DNA of 64,000 bases from CAVXFL01 sp963761015 (GCA_963761015.1 CAVXFL010000020.1:496001-560000), one strand, 5' to 3'. Shown: positions 35,239 through 44,812, numbered from the stretch's first letter. A program made the numbers and translations. Notes: generated from the sequence alone by a model not told the origin.

Positions 35239-35883
35239 TCAGCGCTTGGATTTCACGGCGTCGTGGGTGGGTTCGGCCGGCCGCTCGCCCTGATCGGTCA
35301 GGAAGCCCGGAACGTCGGCCTGATTTTCGACCGCCTCCTCGACCTGTTCGGCGCTCGGCCGCTGGTCCGCCTGGGTCATCGGATTGGGCAGAACCCCGGC
35401 CTCGGGGTGGTCGGCGATGGCCTCGAGTTCGCGCGCGCGCTCGAAATACTCGGCCTTGCGCCCGGCGGGCCGGCCATCCTGCTCCCATAGCGTCCGCGCG
35501 CGAGCGGCGATGCGCTCCTCGGCTTGCGGCTGGAGTTCCGGCAGCGGGTCGCGCTCCGCGCCGGGTCGCAGGCCGAACTGGCCCGCAAGCGCGACGAAGT
35601 CGTCCCACACGCTGATCGGAACCGGCAGGCCCACGCGCGCTAATCCGCGGCGCGCTTCGACGGCTTCGTCGGCGTGCCAGAAGCGCGTGAACGCGTCGAC
35701 AAGGTCCTCCGCCGAACGGCACGACCAGAGGCTCTGGCGCCGGTCGCTGAACTGCTCCTGCAGCACCTCGAAAGCCGCCCGTTCGCCCGCTTCCACGCCT
35801 TGCGGATCGGCCGCCAAGATCGGCTGGAACAGCCGCTCGTCGAGGAACGTCCGCAGTCTACCAACCGCCTCGGCATTTGCCAT
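35239..35883 (-). CDS. Hypothetical protein with a DUF2934-like segment
   Basis: I use ATG 35883 (MANAEAVGRLRTFLDERLFQ), giving 214 residues. The N-terminal half is a helical domain I do not recognise (RSAEDLVDAFTRFWHADEAV, LPVPISVWDDFVALAGQFGL). Near residue 130 the stretch IAARARTLWEQDGRPAGRKA, then EYFERARELEA, fits DUF2934, a short helical motif often found in rhizobial and acetobacterial proteins of unknown function. The acidic, Pro-rich tail is likely disordered. It converges on the LLM gene with only 6 bases between them. Confidence 0.68.
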   Translation of the reverse strand: MANAEAVGRLRTFLDERLFQPILAADPQGVEAGERAAFEVLQEQFSDRRQSLWSCRSAEDLVDAFTRFWHADEAVEARRGLARVGLPVPISVWDDFVALAGQFGLRPGAERDPLPELQPQAEERIAARARTLWEQDGRPAGRKAEYFERARELEAIADHPEAGVLPNPMTQADQRPSAEQVEEAVENQADVPGFLTDQGERPAEPTHDAVKSKR

Positions 35884-36003
35884 CGCGCCATCAGCCTCCC
35901 TCAATCCGCTCACCAAGCCAACGGACGGTCCACGGCAGGGTTGCGGTCGAACGGGCGCCCGCCAATCCGCGCGGCCTGACGCGCCGGTCGTGCGTGAAGC
36001 CGC

Positions 36004-36618
36004 CTAGCCCTGGTCTTCCTCGTCGTCCTCCGCATCGCGGCGCACGAATTTGAAGAACCGGCTCAGATGCCCGTCCGCGGTGCGGTCCTGGTGGAGAAAC
36101 GCGAGCTTGCGGTCCTCGAAGGTCTTGAGGAACTCGTCCCAGGGCACCGCTTCCAGCGACGGCTCGGGCTCCTCGAAGTCGATGCGCAGGATGCCGCCGC
36201 CCTCGTTCGTGTCGTGGCTGCGCTTCACGACGGACGGACGGCCGTTGCGCGCCTCGGCCCAGGCGCGGATCTCGTCATGGTCGATGGTCCGCTTTGCCGA
36301 GCCGCCCGGCTTCTCGTGCCCGCCGGATTCGCGCTTCGTCGCACCGCCGGATTTCCCGCGTCCACTCGGGGCGGATTTCGCGTGCCCCGATTTCGCGGAC
36401 GACTTCGCCTGCCCGCCCGGCTTGTCGTCCTCGTGCTTCTTGCCGTCCTCGTGCTTCAGGACCGCGTCGGCCGCGTTCGGATCGAGTTGGCGCGCTTCCT
36501 CGGCGAGGAATTTCCCTTCCTCGGTGTTGCCGTGCTCCAGTTCCTCGGCCGCTTCCCTGGCCAGGTTCTCGGCCTCGTGGCGCTTTTCCGGATCGGCGGC
36601 CCGCTGTCTCTCGGCCAT
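36004..36618 (-). CDS. Conserved hypothetical protein with helical N-terminus and basic linker
   Basis: The start ATG 36618 has GGAGGCGAGC upstream and gives 204 residues. The N-terminal helix AERQRAADPEKRHEAENLAR runs into a TPR-like stretch. A Lys/Gly/Ser-rich low-complexity linker (about 60-108) leads to a compact C-terminal domain: IDHDEIRAWAEARNGRPSVV, GILRIDFEEPEPSLEAVPWD and FLKTFEDRKLAFLHQDRTAD. Homologues of the last domain are widespread in alphaproteobacteria and are often misnamed 'glucan branching enzyme'; no catalytic motif of that enzyme is present. Confidence 0.75.
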   Translation of the reverse strand: MAERQRAADPEKRHEAENLAREAAEELEHGNTEEGKFLAEEARQLDPNAADAVLKHEDGKKHEDDKPGGQAKSSAKSGHAKSAPSGRGKSGGATKRESGGHEKPGGSAKRTIDHDEIRAWAEARNGRPSVVKRSHDTNEGGGILRIDFEEPEPSLEAVPWDEFLKTFEDRKLAFLHQDRTADGHLSRFFKFVRRDAEDDEEDQG

Positions 36619-36779
36619 GCTCGCCTCCATGCGATCAGCAATGATGCGGCTTAACCGGTGACAAGGTGGCACGGTTGCATCGCCGGGGCCGGGCCGTTCG
36701 CGAAGCAACCGATTGTTCCCGAAGGCGTTACGCGGGCGTCGCGGCGGCTGGCGCCGCAACTGCTTGGAAGGCGGGCGCG

Positions 36780-37884
36780 GTGGGCAAGGTTCGGGTGGCG
36801 ATCGTCGGGGTGGGCAATTGCGCGTCGTCGCTCGTGCAGGGCGTGACGTTCTACCGCGACGCCGACCCGGCCCTGCGGGTTCCCGGCCTCATGCATGTCG
36901 ATCTCGGCGGCTACCATGTCCGCGACATCGAATTCTCCGCCGCCTTCGACGTCGCGGTGGGCAAGGTCGGCCGGGATCTCGCCGAGGCGGTGCTGGCGCG
37001 GCCCAACAATACGCATGTCTTCGCGTCCGTGCCGCCCACCGATGTCTCCGTCCGCCGCGGCCCCACCATGGACGGCATCGGCCGCTATCTCGAGGACGTG
37101 ATCGAGGAAGCCGAGGAGCCTCCCGCCGATGTGGCCGCCGTTCTGCGCCGGACCGATACCGACGTGGTGGTCTGCTACCTGCCGGTGGGGTCGGAGAAGG
37201 CGGCGCGGTGGTATGCCGAGCAGGCCCTCGCCGCCCGCTGCGCCTTCGTCAACTGCATTCCCGTGTTCATCGCTTCCGACCCCGAGTGGCGGGCGCGTTT
37301 CGAGGCGAAATGCCTGCCGCTGATCGGCGATGACGTGAAATCCCAGGTCGGCGCCACGATCCTTCACCGCGCGCTCGCCAGCCTGTTCGGCGAGCGGGGC
37401 GCGCGGGTGGACCGCACCTATCAGCTCAATTTCGGCGGCAACACCGATTTCATGAACATGCTGGAGCGCGACCGGCTGGAATCGAAGAAGACCTCGAAGA
37501 CCCGCGCCGTTACCAGCCAACTCGCCGAAGCCCTTCCCGATGCTGCCGTGCATGTCGGCCCCAGCGATTACGTCCCGTGGCTGACCGACAGGAAGATCTG
37601 CCTACATCCGCGTCGAAGGCACGACCTTCGGAAACGTCCCGATCTCGGCCGAGCTGAAACTGGAGGTCTGGGATTCGCCGAATTCCGCCGGCGTCGTGAT
37701 CGACGCGGTTCGGCTCGCCAAGCTGGCGCTGGATCGCGGCATCGGCGGCGCGCTCGACGGGCCTTGCGGCTACCTGATGAAGAGCCCGCCCGAACAGGTA
37801 GACGACCACGCGGCCCGGGCAGCGACCGACAGCTTCATTCGCGGCGAGGCGGTAGCCTCGGAGCGGGTACGGGGCACGTTCTGA
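36780..37884 (+). CDS. ino1: Inositol-3-phosphate synthase (one frameshift)
   Basis: A GTG at 36780 (GGAAGG upstream) begins GKVRVAIVGVGNCASSLVQG, the NAD-binding motif of the actinobacterial/archaeal-type enzyme. Conserved blocks: GLMHVDLGGYHVRDIEF, CYLPVGSEKAARWYAEQA, NCIPVFIASDPEW, PLIGDDVKSQVGATILHR and LNFGGNTDFMNM. One extra C at about 37602 breaks the frame after TDRKIC. The next frame supplies YIRVEGTTFGNVPISAEL, KLEVWDSPNSAGVVIDAVRL and the C-terminus to TGA 37882-37884. It converts glucose-6-phosphate to myo-inositol-3-phosphate. A phosphatase gene follows 8 bases later. Joined length about 367. Confidence 0.88.
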
Positions 37885-37892
37885 TCGCGCGC

Positions 37893-38499
37893 ATGCAAGG
37901 GGCGACGACGTTCCACCTGATCCGGCACGCGAGCTACGATCTGCTGGGGCGCGTGCTGGCCGGCCGCTCCAGCGGGCACTCGCTCGGCCCGGTCGGACGC
38001 GCCGAAGCCGAGGCGCTCGCCGCCGCGCTCGCGGCACGGCCGATCGCGGCGGTGGTGTCGAGTTCCGCTCGAACGGGCGCGAGAAACGGCGGCGCCGATC
38101 GCGTCCCGGCACGGACTGCCCGTCGAAATCGAGCGCGATCTCGACGAGATCGATTTCGGCGAATGGACCGGAATGGCGTTCGACGTGCTCCACGCCGATC
38201 CGGCCTGGCGGCACTTCAACGTGTTCCGCAGCACCGCCCTGATTCCGGGCGGCGAGACCATGCTGGCGGCGCAGGCGCGTGGCTTGGCCGCGATCCTGAG
38301 GATACGCGCCGCCTATCCCGATCGCGAGGTCGTCCTGGTGAGCCATGGCGACGTGCTGAAATCCGTGCTGGCGCATTTCCTGGCTACGCCGCTCGATCTC
38401 ATGCGCCGCATCGAGATTTCGCCCGCCTCGCGCAGCGTGCTCGTCCTGGATGCGGCGGACGCGCGCGTCGAGGCCATCAACGTGCCGGTGCCGCGCTGA
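37893..38499 (+). CDS. Histidine phosphatase (phosphoglycerate mutase-like), one frameshift
   Basis: The start ATG 37893 gives MQGATTFHLIRHASYDLLGR, with the catalytic RHA at residues 11-13. One extra T near 38064 breaks the frame after AAVVSS. The next frame continues PLERARETAAPIASRHGLPV, then EIDFGEWTGMAF and the second catalytic His in LVSHGDVLKSVLAHF. Joined length is about 201 residues. This branch-2 type enzyme hydrolyses small phosphate esters. Directly following inositol-3-phosphate synthase, it may release free inositol; that is inference from position. Confidence 0.82.
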
Positions 38500-38518
38500 A
38501 CGCTCCGGTGGACGCGCT

Positions 38519-39454
38519 CTAGCAGCGGACGGAGCTTCGGTCGGATCTTCGTTCCCCGGCGCTCACGAGGTCGATTGCCAAATTGGCGAGCGGATCGCGC
38601 CAATCGCCGGCAACGATCTGTCGATAGAGCCGGAAACTCGGATACCAGGGCGAATCGACGCGGCTCCGCATCCAGCGCCAATCGGCATCCGCTTTCAGCA
38701 ACAGCCAGGTCGGGCGGCCGAGCGCGCCGGAGAGATGCGCCACCATGGTATCCACCGTGATGACCAGATCGAGCGCGCCGATCAGCGCGGCCGTTTCCAG
38801 CACGTCGCGCAAGTCCCCGTCCGGATTGACGAAGCGCGGCGCCCCGGGCTCGGTGGCCTCGGCGGCGGCGGGACCTCGCTGCAGGCTCACCAGACGGATC
38901 CCCGGTCTCGCAAGATACGGCGCGAGCAGGCGCAGCGGCACGGAGCGTTCGCGGTCCCAGTCGCCCGCCGACCAGCAGAGCCCGACAGCGAGATCGGGCG
39001 AACCGATGCGCCGGCGCGCCGCGGCCACCTGGGCGGGGGGCGCGCTCAGGTAGGGTACGCGGGCCGGCACCGACGCGGGCGTGGCGCGCAGCGCGTGCGG
39101 CAGTTCCATGACCTCGAGGTCGCATTCCGCCGGCGGATGTGGCGCCTCCACGCGGAACGGGATCAGCCGCTCCGCTCCGGGCATGCCCGCCAGCAACGGG
39201 ATCAGCTCGGGCTGCGTCTCGACGGATAGCGACCGAACGCGCTCGCGCAGCAGCGGCAGGAACCGGGCGAATTGGATCGTGTCGCCGAGCCCGTGATAGC
39301 AGCGCACCAGCACGCGCTGCCCGGCGAACGGCCGGCCGTCCCACACCCAGCGGCGATGATACGGCAGGCGCGGATCGTCGCGGCCGGCGGGATCGCGCGC
39401 GGCCAGCACCGCGTCGCTGACCGTCCAGGCAGCGGCGAAGTCGCCACGCCGCAT
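38519..39454 (-). CDS. Glycosyltransferase family 9-like protein
   Basis: The start is uncertain: ATG 39454 (MRRGDFAAAWTVSDAVLAAR) or GTG 39490; longer versions collide with the divergent nhaA. The product is about 311 residues. The key segments are RVLVRCYHGLGDTIQFARFL near residue 45, GLCWSAGDWDRERSVPLRLL, VSLQRGPAAAEATEPGAPRF and ITVDTMVAHLSGALGRPTWL. The GLGDTI and D(T)M.AHLSGALG motifs are those of GT9 heptosyltransferase-like proteins, often found C-terminal to TPR domains. A role in surface glycan assembly fits the downstream cluster, but the sugar is unknown. Confidence 0.8.
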   Translation of the reverse strand: MRRGDFAAAWTVSDAVLAARDPAGRDDPRLPYHRRWVWDGRPFAGQRVLVRCYHGLGDTIQFARFLPLLRERVRSLSVETQPELIPLLAGMPGAERLIPFRVEAPHPPAECDLEVMELPHALRATPASVPARVPYLSAPPAQVAAARRRIGSPDLAVGLCWSAGDWDRERSVPLRLLAPYLARPGIRLVSLQRGPAAAEATEPGAPRFVNPDGDLRDVLETAALIGALDLVITVDTMVAHLSGALGRPTWLLLKADADWRWMRSRVDSPWYPSFRLYRQIVAGDWRDPLANLAIDLVSAGERRSDRSSVRC

Positions 39455-39603
39455 GGCCGATACCCACTCTGCCTCGTGACTGGACCCCACTCTGGATTGC
39501 GCCGACGTTTCCCACGAACTCGGTGTTTCTATAACTCCGCCGGCTTCCGCAACGTCGTCCGCCAGCGCGCGTTGCCAAGGCCGGCCCTGGATTCGGGAAC
39601 TGC

Positions 39604-40857
39604 ATGCCACGCCAGGACATCCGGCCGGCCGTCGCCGGACGCTTCGCCGCGTTGCTCGACTTCTTCCATTCCGAAATCGCCGGCGGCGCGGTTTTGCTGG
39701 CGGCCGCCGCGATCGCGCTCGTCTGGGCCAATTCTTCCGCAGCACCCAGCTACTTCGCCATGCTGAAGCTGCCGATCGGGGTGAGCTTCGGCACGTCGGG
39801 GCTCGTCTGGCCGCTGCAGGTCTGGGTGAACGACGCCCTGATGGCGTTCTTCTTTCTGCTGGTGTCGCTCGAAATCCGCCGGGAGATGACCGAGGGCGAG
39901 CTGGCGTCCGTCCGCCGCATCGCCGCCCCGGCGCTCGCCGCGCTCGGCGGCGTGATTCTGCCTGCCCTGATTTACAGCGCGTTCAACTGGTCGAACCCGG
40001 CCGCGATGCGCGGCTGGGCGATTCCGGTCGCGACCGACATCGCCTTCTCGCTCGGCGTGCTCAGCATTCTCGGCCGGCGGGTTCCGATCGCGCTCAAGGT
40101 GTTCCTCGCGGCGCTCGCCATCATCGACGACCTGGTGGCGATCGTCGTGATCGCGCTGTTCTATTCGCACGAACTGGCGCTGGTGCCGCTGGCGATCGGC
40201 ATTCTCGTCTGGCTCGCGCTGTTCGGCTTCGGCCGGCTCGGCGTGACCACGCCGCTCGTTTATCTGGCAGGCGGCGCGGTAATCTGGGCCGCGCTGAAGC
40301 AGTCGGGCGTGCATCCGACGCTCGCGGGTGTGGCGCTCGCCTTCGCGGTGCCCGGCAGCCGCCCAGACGACGAGCGCCCGAGCGTGGCCGCGCGTCTGGA
40401 ATCCTCGCTCGAAACGCTGGTGCCGTTCGTGATCGTGCCACTGTTCGGGCTGACGAATGCCGGGTTCAGCTTCGGCGCGATCAAGCTGTCGATCTTCGCC
40501 GATCCGGTTCTGCTCGGCATCACGATCGGCTTGGTCGTCGGCAAGCAGTTCGGCGTCTTCGGCGCAACCATGGCGGCCTGGCGAATCGGGATCGCCAAGC
40601 CGCCCGGGCAGCTTACACCCGTGCAGCTTTACGGCGCGGCGCTGCTCTGCGGCATCGGCTTCACGATGAGCTTGTTCATCGGCGATCTGGCGTTCCGCGG
40701 CCAGGGGCGCGAGGCCGAAGTCAAGCTGGCGGTCTTCCTCGGCTCCCTCATCTCGGCCCTGGCCGGGCTCGCGGTGCTGGCGCTCGCGGCCCGCCGGCAG
40801 GCACGCGCCGCCGCGATGGCGGCCGTCGACGCCGCCGAAGGCCTGCATCGCGGCTGA
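39604..40857 (+). CDS. nhaA: Na+/H+ antiporter NhaA
   Basis: The product has 417 residues and about 12 membrane segments. Key residues line up with E. coli NhaA: the ATD of VATDIAFSLGVLSILGRR gives Asp145 (like Asp133), and LAIIDDLVAI gives Asp175-Asp176 (like Asp163-164, the ion-binding pair). The N-terminus FHSEIAGGAVLLAAAAIALV is typical. It exchanges internal Na+ for external protons. The C-terminus is a short basic tail. It stands alone, divergent from the GT9-like gene. Confidence 0.95.
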   Translation: MPRQDIRPAVAGRFAALLDFFHSEIAGGAVLLAAAAIALVWANSSAAPSYFAMLKLPIGVSFGTSGLVWPLQVWVNDALMAFFFLLVSLEIRREMTEGELASVRRIAAPALAALGGVILPALIYSAFNWSNPAAMRGWAIPVATDIAFSLGVLSILGRRVPIALKVFLAALAIIDDLVAIVVIALFYSHELALVPLAIGILVWLALFGFGRLGVTTPLVYLAGGAVIWAALKQSGVHPTLAGVALAFAVPGSRPDDERPSVAARLESSLETLVPFVIVPLFGLTNAGFSFGAIKLSIFADPVLLGITIGLVVGKQFGVFGATMAAWRIGIAKPPGQLTPVQLYGAALLCGIGFTMSLFIGDLAFRGQGREAEVKLAVFLGSLISALAGLAVLALAARRQARAAAMAAVDAAEGLHRG

Positions 40858-40943
40858 TCCGACCGAGGCCGCAATGGAACCACCGCCGGGGTTTGTACGT
40901 TGCCCGAGCCAGCAGAGGAGGGCGCCCCGCCGGTCATGAATTG

Positions 40944-42041
40944 ATGCCGCTTCAGATCGTCATTCTCGGGCTGTCCATCACGTCCTCCTGGGGGAACGGG
41001 CACGCGACCACCTATCGCAGCCTGGTGCGCGGCTTGGCGCGGCGCGGCCACGCGGTGCTGTTCCTGGAGCACGACAAGCCCTGGTATCGCGCGCACCGCG
41101 ATCTGCCGCACCCGCCCTACGGCGAGACCCGGCTGTACGACGGGCTGGAGGAGCTGCGCGACCTTTACCGCCAGGCGATCCGCCACGCCGACCTGGTCGT
41201 GGTCGGCTCCTACGTCCCCGAGGGGATCGCCATCGGCCATTTCGTGCAGCGGACGGCGCGCGGCGCGACCGCCTTCTACGACATCGACACGCCAGTCACC
41301 CTGGCGGCACTGGCGGCGGATCGCTGCGCGTATCTCTCGCCCGAGTTGATCGCCGGCTTCGACCTCTATCTCTCCTTCACCGGCGGCCCGACCCTGCACG
41401 AACTGGAGCGGCGCTGGGGCGCGCGGCTTGCCCTGCCGCTCTATTGCTCCGCCGACCCGGAGGACTGCCGGGCGGAGGCGCCCGCGGCGCCACGATGGGA
41501 CCTCGGCTATCTCGGCACCTACAGCGAGGACCGCCACCCCGCGCTCGAACGCCTGTTCGGCGCCCCGGCGCGCGCCTGGCCGGAAGGCCGCTTCGTGGTC
41601 GCCGGCTCGCTCTACCCTCCGGAGATCGCCTGGCCAGGCAATTGCGCGCGCATCGACCACCTGCCGCCGGCCGAACACCCGGCGTTCTATGCCGCCCAGC
41701 GCTGCACGTTGAACGTGACCCGCGCGGAGATGGTCCGGCGCGGCTTCAGCCCGAGCGTCCGCCTGTTCGAGGCCGCGCTGTGCGGCACCCCCATCATCAG
41801 CGATCCCTGGCCCGGCCTCGACACGCTGTTCCGGCCCGGCGAGGAAATACTCGTCGCCGAGAGCGGGAACGACGTGCTGGGCTGGCTGCGCCGGCTGCCC
41901 GAACCTGAGCGCGTCGCGATCGGCGCGCGGGCGCGCGAGCGCGTCCTCGCCGCCCATACCGGCGACCACCGCGCGGCCGAGTTGGAGCGCTATGCCAGGC
42001 AGGCGTTGGACATGCGGGCACGAGCAGGGGCGCCGGCATGA
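40944..42041 (+). CDS. CgeB-like glycosyltransferase, first of a tandem pair
   Basis: The ATG at 40944 gives 365 residues (MPLQIVILGLSITSSWGNGH). Conserved blocks are YDIDTPVTLAALAA, FDLYLSFTGGPTLHELE, LGYLGTYSEDRHPALERLF and a C-terminal nucleotide-sugar region, FSPSVRLFEAALCGTPIISD, then PWPGLDTLFRPGEEI. This is the DUF3880/CgeB-type GT-B organisation. It overlaps the next gene, a paralogue, by 4 bases (ATGA). It opens a polycistronic glycan-type cluster. The acceptor and sugar are unknown. Confidence 0.85.
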   Translation: MPLQIVILGLSITSSWGNGHATTYRSLVRGLARRGHAVLFLEHDKPWYRAHRDLPHPPYGETRLYDGLEELRDLYRQAIRHADLVVVGSYVPEGIAIGHFVQRTARGATAFYDIDTPVTLAALAADRCAYLSPELIAGFDLYLSFTGGPTLHELERRWGARLALPLYCSADPEDCRAEAPAAPRWDLGYLGTYSEDRHPALERLFGAPARAWPEGRFVVAGSLYPPEIAWPGNCARIDHLPPAEHPAFYAAQRCTLNVTRAEMVRRGFSPSVRLFEAALCGTPIISDPWPGLDTLFRPGEEILVAESGNDVLGWLRRLPEPERVAIGARARERVLAAHTGDHRAAELERYARQALDMRARAGAPA

Positions 42042-43129
42042 GGCTGGTCATTTTCGGCCTCTCGGTCAGCTCGTCCTGGGGCAACGGCCATGCCACGCTG
42101 TGGCGCGCGCTGATCGCCGCGCTGCTGCGCGACGGACACCGCGTGACGTTCTTCGAGCGCGACGTTCCCTACTACGCCGAGCACCGCGACCTGTTCGCCC
42201 TGCCGGATGGGGGCGAGCTGGTGCTCTATCTGGAGTGGGATGCGGTGCTGCCGGCAGCCCGGCGCGCCTTGGCCGAGGCGGATGTCGGCATGGTCACCTC
42301 CTATTGCCCGGACGGCATGGCCGCCTCGCGCCTGGTGATCGACGGGCCCGCGCCCATCCGCTGCTTCTACGACCTCGACACGCCGGTGACGCTGGCCCGG
42401 CTCGCGGCCGGCGAGCCGGTCAGCTACGTTCCCCCGGAGGGGCTCGGCGGGTTCGACCTCGTGCTGAGCTACACCGGCGGCGGTGCGCTCGATGCCTTGC
42501 GCGGCCAGCTCCAGGCACGGCGCGCGCTGCCGCTGTACGGGTCGGTCGATCCCGAGGTGCATCGCCCGGCGCCGCCGCAGGCGCACTATGCGGCCGCGCT
42601 ATCGTATCTCGGCACCTACGCCGAGGACCGGCAAACCGCGCTGGCGCAGTTGTTCGTGGAACCCGCGCGGCGGCGCCTGTCGGAACGGTTCGTCATCGGG
42701 GGCGCCATGTATCCGGAGGCGTTCCCCTGGGCGCCGAACATCTACTTCGTGCGCCACCTGCCACCGGGCGAACATCCGGCCTTCTATTCGTCGTCGCGGT
42801 TCACCTTGAACGTCACCCGCGCTGCGATGGCCACGATGGGGTGGTGCCCCTCGGGGCGGCTGTTCGAGGCTGCCGCCTGCGGCATCCCGGTAATCAGCGA
42901 TTGCTGGGACGGGCTCGACGCGTTCTTCGAGCCCGGGCGCGAAATCGTGGTCGCGCGCACGACCGACGACGTGCTGGCGGCGCTCGCTATGCCCGAGGCC
43001 GATCGCGCCGCGATGGCGCGGCGAGCGCGGGAGCGCACGCTGCAGGAGCACACGGCGGCGAGGCGGGCGCGGGAGATGGTGGCGGCGCTGGAGCAGGCGC
43101 CTTCGCGCGGCGCGACGGTGGAGGCATGA
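42038..43129 (+). CDS. CgeB-like glycosyltransferase, second of a tandem pair
   Basis: The product has 363 residues, clearly paralogous to the gene before it: MRLVIFGLSVSSSWGNGHAT, YDLDTPVTLARLAAGEPVSY, FDLVLSYTGGGALDALRGQ, LSYLGTYAEDRQTALAQLF, PSGRLFEAAACGIPVISDCW. The pair probably adds two sugars in sequence or acts as a heteromer (inference). Four-base overlaps with both neighbours (ATGA at each junction) indicate strict translational coupling. Confidence 0.85.
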   Translation: MRLVIFGLSVSSSWGNGHATLWRALIAALLRDGHRVTFFERDVPYYAEHRDLFALPDGGELVLYLEWDAVLPAARRALAEADVGMVTSYCPDGMAASRLVIDGPAPIRCFYDLDTPVTLARLAAGEPVSYVPPEGLGGFDLVLSYTGGGALDALRGQLQARRALPLYGSVDPEVHRPAPPQAHYAAALSYLGTYAEDRQTALAQLFVEPARRRLSERFVIGGAMYPEAFPWAPNIYFVRHLPPGEHPAFYSSSRFTLNVTRAAMATMGWCPSGRLFEAAACGIPVISDCWDGLDAFFEPGREIVVARTTDDVLAALAMPEADRAAMARRARERTLQEHTAARRAREMVAALEQAPSRGATVEA

Positions 43130-43950
43130 GCGGCATGTGGGGCATCATCCCGGCGGCCGGCAGCGGCACGCGCATTCAGCCGCTGGCGTTCTCGAAGGAA
43201 CTGCTGCCGGTCGGCAGCCGGCGGGACGACGGCGTGGAGCGCCCACGCGCCGTCGGCGAATATCTGCTGGAGCGGATGCTGGCGGGCGGGGCGGACAAGC
43301 TCTGCTTCGTCATTTCGCCCTGGAAGTCCGACATCATCCAGTATTTCGGCGGCGCCTTCGGCGACGGCGCGCACGTGGCCGACATCGCCTATGTCGTGCA
43401 GGGCGAGCCGCGCGGCCTATGCGACGCGATCTTCCGCGCCCTGCCGCTGATCCGCCCCGATGAGCCGGTGATCGTCGGCCTGCCCGACACGATCTGGTTT
43501 CCCGCCGACGCGCTCGCGGCGCTGGCGGACGATCGGCTATCGTTCCTGCTGTTTCCGGTCGCGCGGCCGGAACTGTTCGATGCCGTCGATGCGGATGAGG
43601 AAGGCCGCGTGCGTGAGATCGAGGTGAAATCGAAAGCGGCGCGTTCGCGCTGGATCTGGGGCGCGTTCAAGATGCCGGGCGAGACCTTGGGCGCCCTGCA
43701 CGCGCTTTGGCTGCGGCGCGAGCGTCGCGACGAATATTTCGGCACCTTGGTGAACGCCTGGATGGACGAGGGCGGCACGGCCTGGGGCGTGCGGGCCGGA
43801 GAGAGCTATGTCGATGTCGGGACCTTGAACGGCTACCGCGAAGCGATGCGCCTGCTTGGCGAAGCGACTGAAACCGCCGCGCTCGCCCCGGCGCGGCAGG
43901 GCGTCGCCAGGCGGAGTTTGGTCCCACGGCTCTGGCAGGCGCGGGCGTGA
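43126..43950 (+). CDS. Sugar-1-phosphate nucleotidyltransferase
   Basis: The product has 274 residues. The N-terminal GIIPAAGSGTRIQPLAFSKE, then LLPVG, is the NTP-binding loop of glucose-1-phosphate thymidylyl/uridylyltransferases. Further on are PWKSDIIQYFGGAFGDGAHV, EPRGLCDAIFRALPLIRPDE, GLPDTIWFPADALAAL with the metal-binding Asp, and a C-terminal YVDVGTLNGYREAMRL. It would supply the activated sugar for the two glycosyltransferases before it. Start ATGA overlap with the upstream gene; its own stop overlaps the GTG of the next. Which sugar and nucleotide cannot be told. Confidence 0.88.
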   Translation: MSGMWGIIPAAGSGTRIQPLAFSKELLPVGSRRDDGVERPRAVGEYLLERMLAGGADKLCFVISPWKSDIIQYFGGAFGDGAHVADIAYVVQGEPRGLCDAIFRALPLIRPDEPVIVGLPDTIWFPADALAALADDRLSFLLFPVARPELFDAVDADEEGRVREIEVKSKAARSRWIWGAFKMPGETLGALHALWLRRERRDEYFGTLVNAWMDEGGTAWGVRAGESYVDVGTLNGYREAMRLLGEATETAALAPARQGVARRSLVPRLWQARA

Positions 43951-44756
43951 GCGCGGCCGCCAAGCAACCGGCCGGGTTTGGCTGGACGCCAGATCGCATT
44001 CGCGAGCGGGCGCGGGCGCTCGGTCCCTGGTTCCACAACCTCGACCTGAACGGCGTCCGCACCGCGCCGGAGCATTTCCTCGGCGACTACCCGATGGTGA
44101 AATGGCGGCACTTCGCCGACGCGATTCCGGCGGATCTGCGCGGCCGCACGGTGCTCGATATCGGCTGCAACGCCGGTTTCTATTCCCTGGAGATGAAGCG
44201 TCGCGGCGCCGACCGCGTGCTCGGCATCGACTCCGATCCCAATTATCTGGCGCAGGCCCGCTTCGCCGCCGAGGTCGCCGGCCTCGATGTCGAATACCGC
44301 CGGCAGTCGGTGTACGACGTGGGCGCGCTCGGCGAGCGTTTCGATGTTGTCCTGTTCATCGGCGTGCTCTACCACCTGCGGCATCCGCTGCTGGCGCTCG
44401 ATCTGATCCACGAACACGTGGCGCGCGATCTGCTGGTGTTCCAGTCGATGCAGCGCGGCAGCGAGTATGTGCTGCCGCTGGCGAACGATTACGAATTCAC
44501 GCAGACCGATATTTTTCACGAATCCGGCTTTCCGAAGCTGCATTTCATCGAGCGGAGCTACGCGCACGACCCGACGAACTGGTGGGTGCCGAACCGGGCC
44601 TGCACCGAAGCGATGCTGCGCAGCGCGGGTTTTGCGATCGAGAGCCATCCCGAGGAAGAAGTGTACATCTGCCGCCGCATCGCGCGCGATACCGGCGACT
44701 ATGGCGCTGTTTATCCGGCGCGGGCGGGCGAGGGCTCTCGTCATGGCCGGGTTTGA
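43947..44756 (+). CDS. SAM-dependent methyltransferase of a glycan-cluster type (TIGR04290-like)
   Basis: A GTG at 43947, inside GTGA overlapping the previous stop, starts 269 residues. LGPWFHNLDLNGVRTAPEHF, then RGRTVLDIGCNAGFYSLEMK, is the SAM-binding motif I region. FDVVLFIGVLYHLRHPLLAL and FQSMQRGSEYVLPLANDYEF follow, then NWWVPNRACTEAMLRSAGFA. The wording resembles both the tRNA cmo5U-type CmoB fold and the cluster-specific methyltransferases found beside CgeB-like glycosyltransferases; context favours the latter. Its last residues (EGSRHGRV) are encoded by an interspersed repeat that has replaced the native 3' end. Confidence 0.82.
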   Translation: MSAAAKQPAGFGWTPDRIRERARALGPWFHNLDLNGVRTAPEHFLGDYPMVKWRHFADAIPADLRGRTVLDIGCNAGFYSLEMKRRGADRVLGIDSDPNYLAQARFAAEVAGLDVEYRRQSVYDVGALGERFDVVLFIGVLYHLRHPLLALDLIHEHVARDLLVFQSMQRGSEYVLPLANDYEFTQTDIFHESGFPKLHFIERSYAHDPTNWWVPNRACTEAMLRSAGFAIESHPEEEVYICRRIARDTGDYGAVYPARAGEGSRHGRV

Positions 44757-44812
44757 CCCGGCCCTCTTGCCGCCCCGAAGCGATGCGCGGGTAAAGCCCA
44801 CGCATGACGTCA
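44738..44812. repeat. Interspersed palindromic repeat, copy 2
   Basis: Contains ATGGCCGGG-TTTGA-CCCGGCC (44743-44763) and ATGCGCGGG-TAAAG-CCCACGCAT (44783-44805), in the same order as copy 1 at 30584-30672. It begins inside the methyltransferase coding end and supplies its stop codon. Confidence 0.75.
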
